Positions 60,437-64,000 of a stretch of DNA of 64,000 nt are shown here, piece by piece. The stretch comes from Niebla homalea (lineage: Eukaryota > Ascomycota > Lecanoromycetes > Lecanorales > Ramalinaceae), in contig JAHGAU010000008.1 in assembly GCA_019925105.1 (NCBI GenBank), positions 124,001 to 188,000 on the forward strand, in the 5' to 3' direction. How positions within the stretch are numbered: position 1 is the first letter of the stretch; every line of letters starts with the position of its first letter. Under the pieces are notes generated by a model. That model was not told where the DNA came from, did not search any database, and worked only from the letters and a program-made list of their open reading frames with translations. A program made the position numbers and the translations under genes.

Positions 60437-60567
60437 ATGCGTTGCTCGCCCTCAATCTTCACCTCGCAGGACTACATCTCAGGTCAAGGCTATCGTTGAG
60501 CCATGTTGATTGTAGTCGTGCTTACAATATCATTACAGACCACGTGTGGAAAGCATCCATCAACTGA
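60437..60567 (+). CDS. Arginine attenuator peptide uORF, 24 codons, split by an intron
   Basis: Exons 60437-60482 and 60539-60567 join across a 56-nt intron (60483-60538, GTCAAG...TTACAG). They give a peptide of exactly 24 residues containing SIFTSQDYISDHVWKA (residues 6-21). This matches the conserved core of the ascomycete attenuator peptide, in which the Asp of SQDY is essential for arrest. In Neurospora arg-2 and yeast CPA1 the nascent peptide stalls the ribosome at the uORF stop when arginine is high, lowering synthesis of the enzyme. The stop (60565-60567) lies 43 nt before the main ATG. If the intron is retained, the peptide diverges after residue 15 and stops at 20 codons, losing the DHVW part. 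Confidence 0.9.
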
Positions 60568-60610
60568 AAGAAGCAATTGATAATATATACTACCAACTCA
60601 ATCCGACACA

Positions 60611-62367
60611 ATGTCCCTCTCAATATTGGGCAAGGCCTACAGGAAGCCGTCTTTGAAGAGTGTCGGATATCTGCCAAAAGCTAGGGTATTGCCTGTGCAT
60701 GTTCGTAAATTTGCAACAGTACAAGATACAGCACGCCAAACTTCCCTGGCGCATCGTCGACACACACCAATCCTTGACAATGCCAATCTTACCATTCGGG
60801 TTCGTACTTTCTGTCCATCTTATTCAATGGCTATTGACACTGTCTGCAGGATGGCCCTGTCTTTACCGGCAAATCTTTTGGCGCCCCATCGAATGTTTCG
60901 GGGGAAGCGGTCTTCACCACCTCTCTTGTCGGCTACCCAGAATCCTTGACCGACCCTTCCTATCGAGGGCAGATTCTGGTTTTTACTCAACCTCTGATTG
61001 GCAATTACGGCGTGCCCAATGCCGACCGAGACGCACACGGCCTGTTGAAATATTTCGAGAGCCCCAATATTCAGGCGTCTGGCTTGGTAGTGTCAGACTA
61101 CGCAGCCCACTACTCTCATTGTATGTGAAACGATACATCATCATCTGGACTTGAGAAAACAAGAACAAAGACTGACTTTGGTGGGATAGGGAACGCAGTC
61201 GAAAGTCTGAGCCAGTGGTGCATCCGTGAAGGTGTACCTGCCATCTCCGGTGTCGACACCAGAGCTATTGTGACATATCTTCGCGAACAAGGCTCTTCGC
61301 TAGCCCGTATCACTGTGGGTGACGAATACGATGCCGATCAGGACGAAGCCTTCACCGACCCAGAACAAATCAACTTGGTGCGCCGTGTGAGCACCAAGGC
61401 TCCGTTCCACGTGTCTTCAAATGGCAACGGGGATCTGCATGTCGCTGTGATCGACTGCGGTGTCAAAGAGAACATTCTCCGCTCGCTTGTCAGCCGTGGC
61501 GCGAGCGTCACTTGCTTCCCTTTCGACTATCCCATCCAGAAAGTTGCCCACTTCTTTGACGGCATCTTCATATCCAATGGTCCGGGAGACCCTACCCATT
61601 GCCAAGATACCGTATGGGCTTTGCGTACCCTCATGAACACCTCGCAAATTCCTATCATGGGCATTTGTCTTGGCCATCAACTCCTGGCACTGGCGTGCGG
61701 GGCCAAAACCATCAAATTGAAGTGGGGAAATCGCGCTCACAATATTCCTGTAAGCTTCCGACTTCCTGTCCCATCCGACAATCCTTCAAGAAAAAGTTGC
61801 TTACCTTGACACTCTCCACAGGCTCTCGACCTTTCTGACGGTCGCTGCCATATCACGTCCCAAAACCATGGCTATGCTGTCGACGCCAGCACCCTCCCCC
61901 CCGACTGGAAAGAGTACTTTGTCAACCTCAATGATTCCTCGAATGAAGGCATCATCCACCGCTCTCGTCCAATTTTCGGCACACAATTCCACCCTGAGGC
62001 CAAAGGCGGGCCTCTCGACTCGTCATACCTGTTCGATCAGTATCTCGAGTCGGTGAAGAAGTATAAGAAGGGCCAGTCGAAGCTGCAGCACACGAGCAGT
62101 GGGTTAAATCCAGCCTTGAAGGCAAACCTGCCGAGCGAAAGGCAGGGCGTCGTGCCGACAGTGGGGATGCTGAATGTCGCAAGGCAGAAGGCGAAGGAGG
62201 AAGAGAAGAGTAAACTAGACACGAGCGCCGGATATACTGTCTCGGTGGGGGATCCTGCCGGCCCTCTAAACACCCCCATGTATGCCTCTGGCGGTAGTCC
62301 GACCGATGACGATGCCGCAGACGTCAGCGATGCTGGTGCAGAGGATTCCAGCGCGGATGTCGTGTAA
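60611..62367 (+). CDS. arg-2: Arginine-specific carbamoyl-phosphate synthase, small (glutaminase) subunit
   Basis: Exons are 60611-60799, 60850-61120, 61190-61749 and 61822-62367. The introns are of 50, 69 and 72 nt with GT-AG ends and consistent phases. The product has 521 residues. The N-terminus is basic and lacks acidic residues in the first 35, as expected for mitochondrial import. The CPSase small-chain domain spans about 64-215 ([38 protein letters not shown]). The class I glutamine amidotransferase domain follows with Cys313 in [10 protein letters not shown] and His397/Glu399 in [10 protein letters not shown]. It frees ammonia from glutamine for the large subunit to make carbamoyl phosphate for arginine. 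The tail after about residue 415 is longer than usual and low in complexity, ending in an Asp/Ala/Ser-rich stretch. Regulation is by the uORF and probably the TGACTC site. Orthologue of yeast CPA1 and Neurospora arg-2. Confidence 0.95.
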
Positions 62368-63159
62368 TAGGTGATTCGGGCACGAAGTCCTACGGCGCAG
62401 AGCTCAATGACGTACGAAGAGATTGCAACATGAGGGACAAGACTGGGTGTCGAGAAGGTCACGAAATGCCATTGTTTTTCACGAAATTGCTATGACTTCT
62501 TTTATTTGTTCGGTTGCAATGCCGTTACCTAGTCCGAGAATTGGTCAATATCCTGCATCCATGACGGTAACAGTGCCACCACCATACTCACTGCCCAAGC
62601 CGCCCTCACGAGATTATGACCCTAGCTGCCATCTGCATCTGGCTCCGTTAGCAGATAACCCATTATCCCACTGTGACAATCTCTAAACGAACATTAGTTG
62701 AAATGAATTCTACATGCATGCATGCATGCCATCATCAACAACAGCCTCCAAGTTCCCAAAAGGTTGACGTGTGGGCATCATCGCCTATGTTTGTATAGCT
62801 GGAATGCATTATCCTTTTCAGACTTCCAGAGAGCGGCACATTGCCCCGGGGCCCGAAGCCGGTTGAGTGATGCCTGCGATTTGTAAGCTGACATTTTTAA
62901 TTGCAGCTCAAACCTTGACCGTACTTTTCATTTCGCGACAGTCAGTGAAGGAGATGCTGATACCGTACTTTATGGCTTGATACGAGGAGGGAAGGTAAGG
63001 AGTGAGCCCTGGTTGTAGAGGTGACGAACGTTGTTTGAATTTTTGTTTTCTTTTTTATCAGAAGATTACAGTTCTTTTTGACTCGGATTTCATGATACAC
63101 CTTGCTTAAAAGTCCAATGAGCCAAGGTCGAGCTCAGATAGAGAAGCAAAACCCTGTCA
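62368..63159. other. Intergenic region between the CPSase gene and the MFS gene
   Basis: Nothing coding is evident. A short (CATG)n microsatellite is at about 62713-62729. A T-rich stretch (TTTTTGTTTTCTTTTTTAT) at about 63040-63058 lies about 100 bp before the MFS start codon and is probably part of its promoter. Confidence 0.5.
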
Positions 63160-64000
63160 ATGTCTACTCCATTGGCTGTCGACCCATTCCGCAACAACCT
63201 GAGGGACCCGGAGAAGCCGAGTGAAGACAGCATCGATGTAGTTGGAACTGCTTCCATCCAGCCCAAGACGGAGCACGCAGCACCTTCGCACTCACCAATA
63301 ACATCATCAGCACCAAAGTTCAATCCTGGATGGCGCTTCCATGCATCATTCACCAGTCTTTGCATCATTAGCCTTGCTGCCGCCCTGGACGCAACGTCCC
63401 TCTCTGTCGCTCTGCCTGTAAGAGATTTGCCCGCCCCCTTTGCCCATCTTATGTTTTCAAGCCTTTGTCGTCTATCAGTCCAGTCGTTCACGAGATCCTT
63501 TTCACCAGCCCGTCTTGAATATGAGAAGCCACAAAGCGTTTGGAGTCTTAACCCCCATCATATAGATCATCTCCCAAGACCTCCACGGCAGCGCCATCGA
63601 AGCCTTCTGGGCCGGAACCTCCTTCCTCCTCTCCTCCACCGTCTTCCAACCCACACTCGCCTCCCTCTCGACCCTCCTCGGCCGCAAACCCATACTCCTC
63701 GCCACCCTGGCCCTCTTCACCATCGGCGCCATCGTGGGCGCCACCGCCAAGAACATGACCACCCTCCTCATCGGCCGCAGTATCCAGGGGATCGGCGGCG
63801 GCGGCATCATCTCCCTGACCGAGATCCTCATCACGGACCTGGTCCCCCTCCGCGAGCGGGGCAAGTGGTTCGGGTTCCAATCGCTGACCTGGGCGCTGGG
63901 CTCCGTGTGCGGGCCGCTGATCGGCGGCGCCTTCGCGCAGCACGCGTCCTGGCGCTGGATCTTCTGGATCAACCTCCCCTTCTGCGGTCTCGGCTTCCTC
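63160..64000 (+). CDS. MFS multidrug-type transporter, DHA2-like (partial, runs off the right edge)
   Basis: Exon 1 is 63160-63417 (86 codons) and exon 2 runs from 63566 to the window end. The 148-nt intron has GTAAGA...ATATAG ends with a CTTAAC branch-like word. The 231 residues seen begin with a hydrophilic Pro/Ser-rich N-terminus, then TM1 (SLCIISLAAALDATSLSVAL). Next come SFLLSSTVFQPTLASLSTLL with the GRKPIL loop (MFS motif A), and LLIGRSIQGIGGGGIISLTE. Then follow LVPLRERGKWFG and GSVCGPLIGGAFAQHASWRW (motif C, antiporter type), ending in IFWINLPFC. This order is typical of the 14-helix DHA2 drug:proton antiporters. The substrate cannot be told. Exon 2 is richer in GC at third positions than exon 1. 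Confidence 0.88.
   Translation, partial: MSTPLAVDPFRNNLRDPEKPSEDSIDVVGTASIQPKTEHAAPSHSPITSSAPKFNPGWRFHASFTSLCIISLAAALDATSLSVALPVRDLPAPFAHLMFSSLCRLSVQSFTRSFSPARLEYEKPQSVWSLNPHHIDHLPRPPRQRHRSLLGRNLLPPLLHRLPTHTRLPLDPPRPQTHTPRHPGPLHHRRHRGRHRQEHDHPPHRPQYPGDRRRRHHLPDRDPHHGPGPPPRAGQVVRVPIADLGAGLRVRAADRRRLRAARVLALDLLDQPPLLRSRLP

Noticed and set aside
60611..60949. Single-exon 112-residue protein at the start of the CPSase gene
   Set aside because: The frame loses family similarity after residue 63. A 50-nt GT-AG intron restores the CPSase sequence.
63090..63972. Minus-strand frames at the right edge
   Set aside because: They are antisense to a clear MFS transporter with canonical motifs. High GC at third positions opens the reverse frames.

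Overview
The window comes from a filamentous ascomycete (Pezizomycotina). Short GT-AG introns interrupt the genes, an arginine-specific carbamoyl-phosphate synthase small subunit carries the ascomycete arginine-attenuator uORF, and more than half of the window is repeat DNA changed by repeat-induced point mutation (RIP). In those tracts CpA and TpG have almost vanished, TpA dominates, and reading frames are full of stops.

Layout. 1-3.2 kb is ordinary-composition DNA without a recognisable gene, holding one AT-rich inverted-repeat element at 1966-2413. From 3.26 to 41.5 kb lies a RIP-degraded nest of retrotransposons. Its left part holds a LINE endonuclease fragment with a solo LTR, a truncated Ty3/gypsy copy on the minus strand (family M) with another solo LTR, a long LINE (9541-15350) joined head-to-tail to a 5'-truncated LINE, and remnants of a second gypsy family (R) and of a small LTR family (X/Y). 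The right part (19443-41500) reads as one LINE copy split by successive insertions. It contains a small gag-type LTR element X1, itself carrying a solo gypsy LTR. It also contains gypsy R (21902-38411), into which gypsy M (22429-29271) and X2 (34610-36650) inserted, and finally an inverted-array segment (38445-41241). Five-base target duplications support X1, R, M, X2 and several solo LTRs. I found these matches by eye.

41.5-54.0 kb has normal composition. It holds a minus-strand gene for a C2H2 zinc-finger/Est1-domain protein, about 6 kb with no confident gene, an acidic protein with a Cys/His-rich tail, and a minus-strand SLC4/Bor1-type anion transporter. A complete Copia retrotransposon (54021-59860, duplication AACGG) sits 58 bp upstream of the transporter ATG, in the interval shared with the divergent arginine gene. 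RIP covers the Copia interior, but the outer edge of each LTR is intact.

60.3-62.4 kb is the arginine CPSase small-subunit gene with a TGACTC (Gcn4/CPC1-type) site and a 24-codon attenuator uORF split by a 56-nt intron. The window ends inside a 14-TM (DHA2-like) MFS transporter gene.

The most interesting points are the intron inside the attenuator uORF, which makes the arrest peptide depend on splicing, and the resolved nest of insertions. Also notable are the short repeat copies that seem to escape RIP, and RIP boundaries that lie inside the Copia LTRs.
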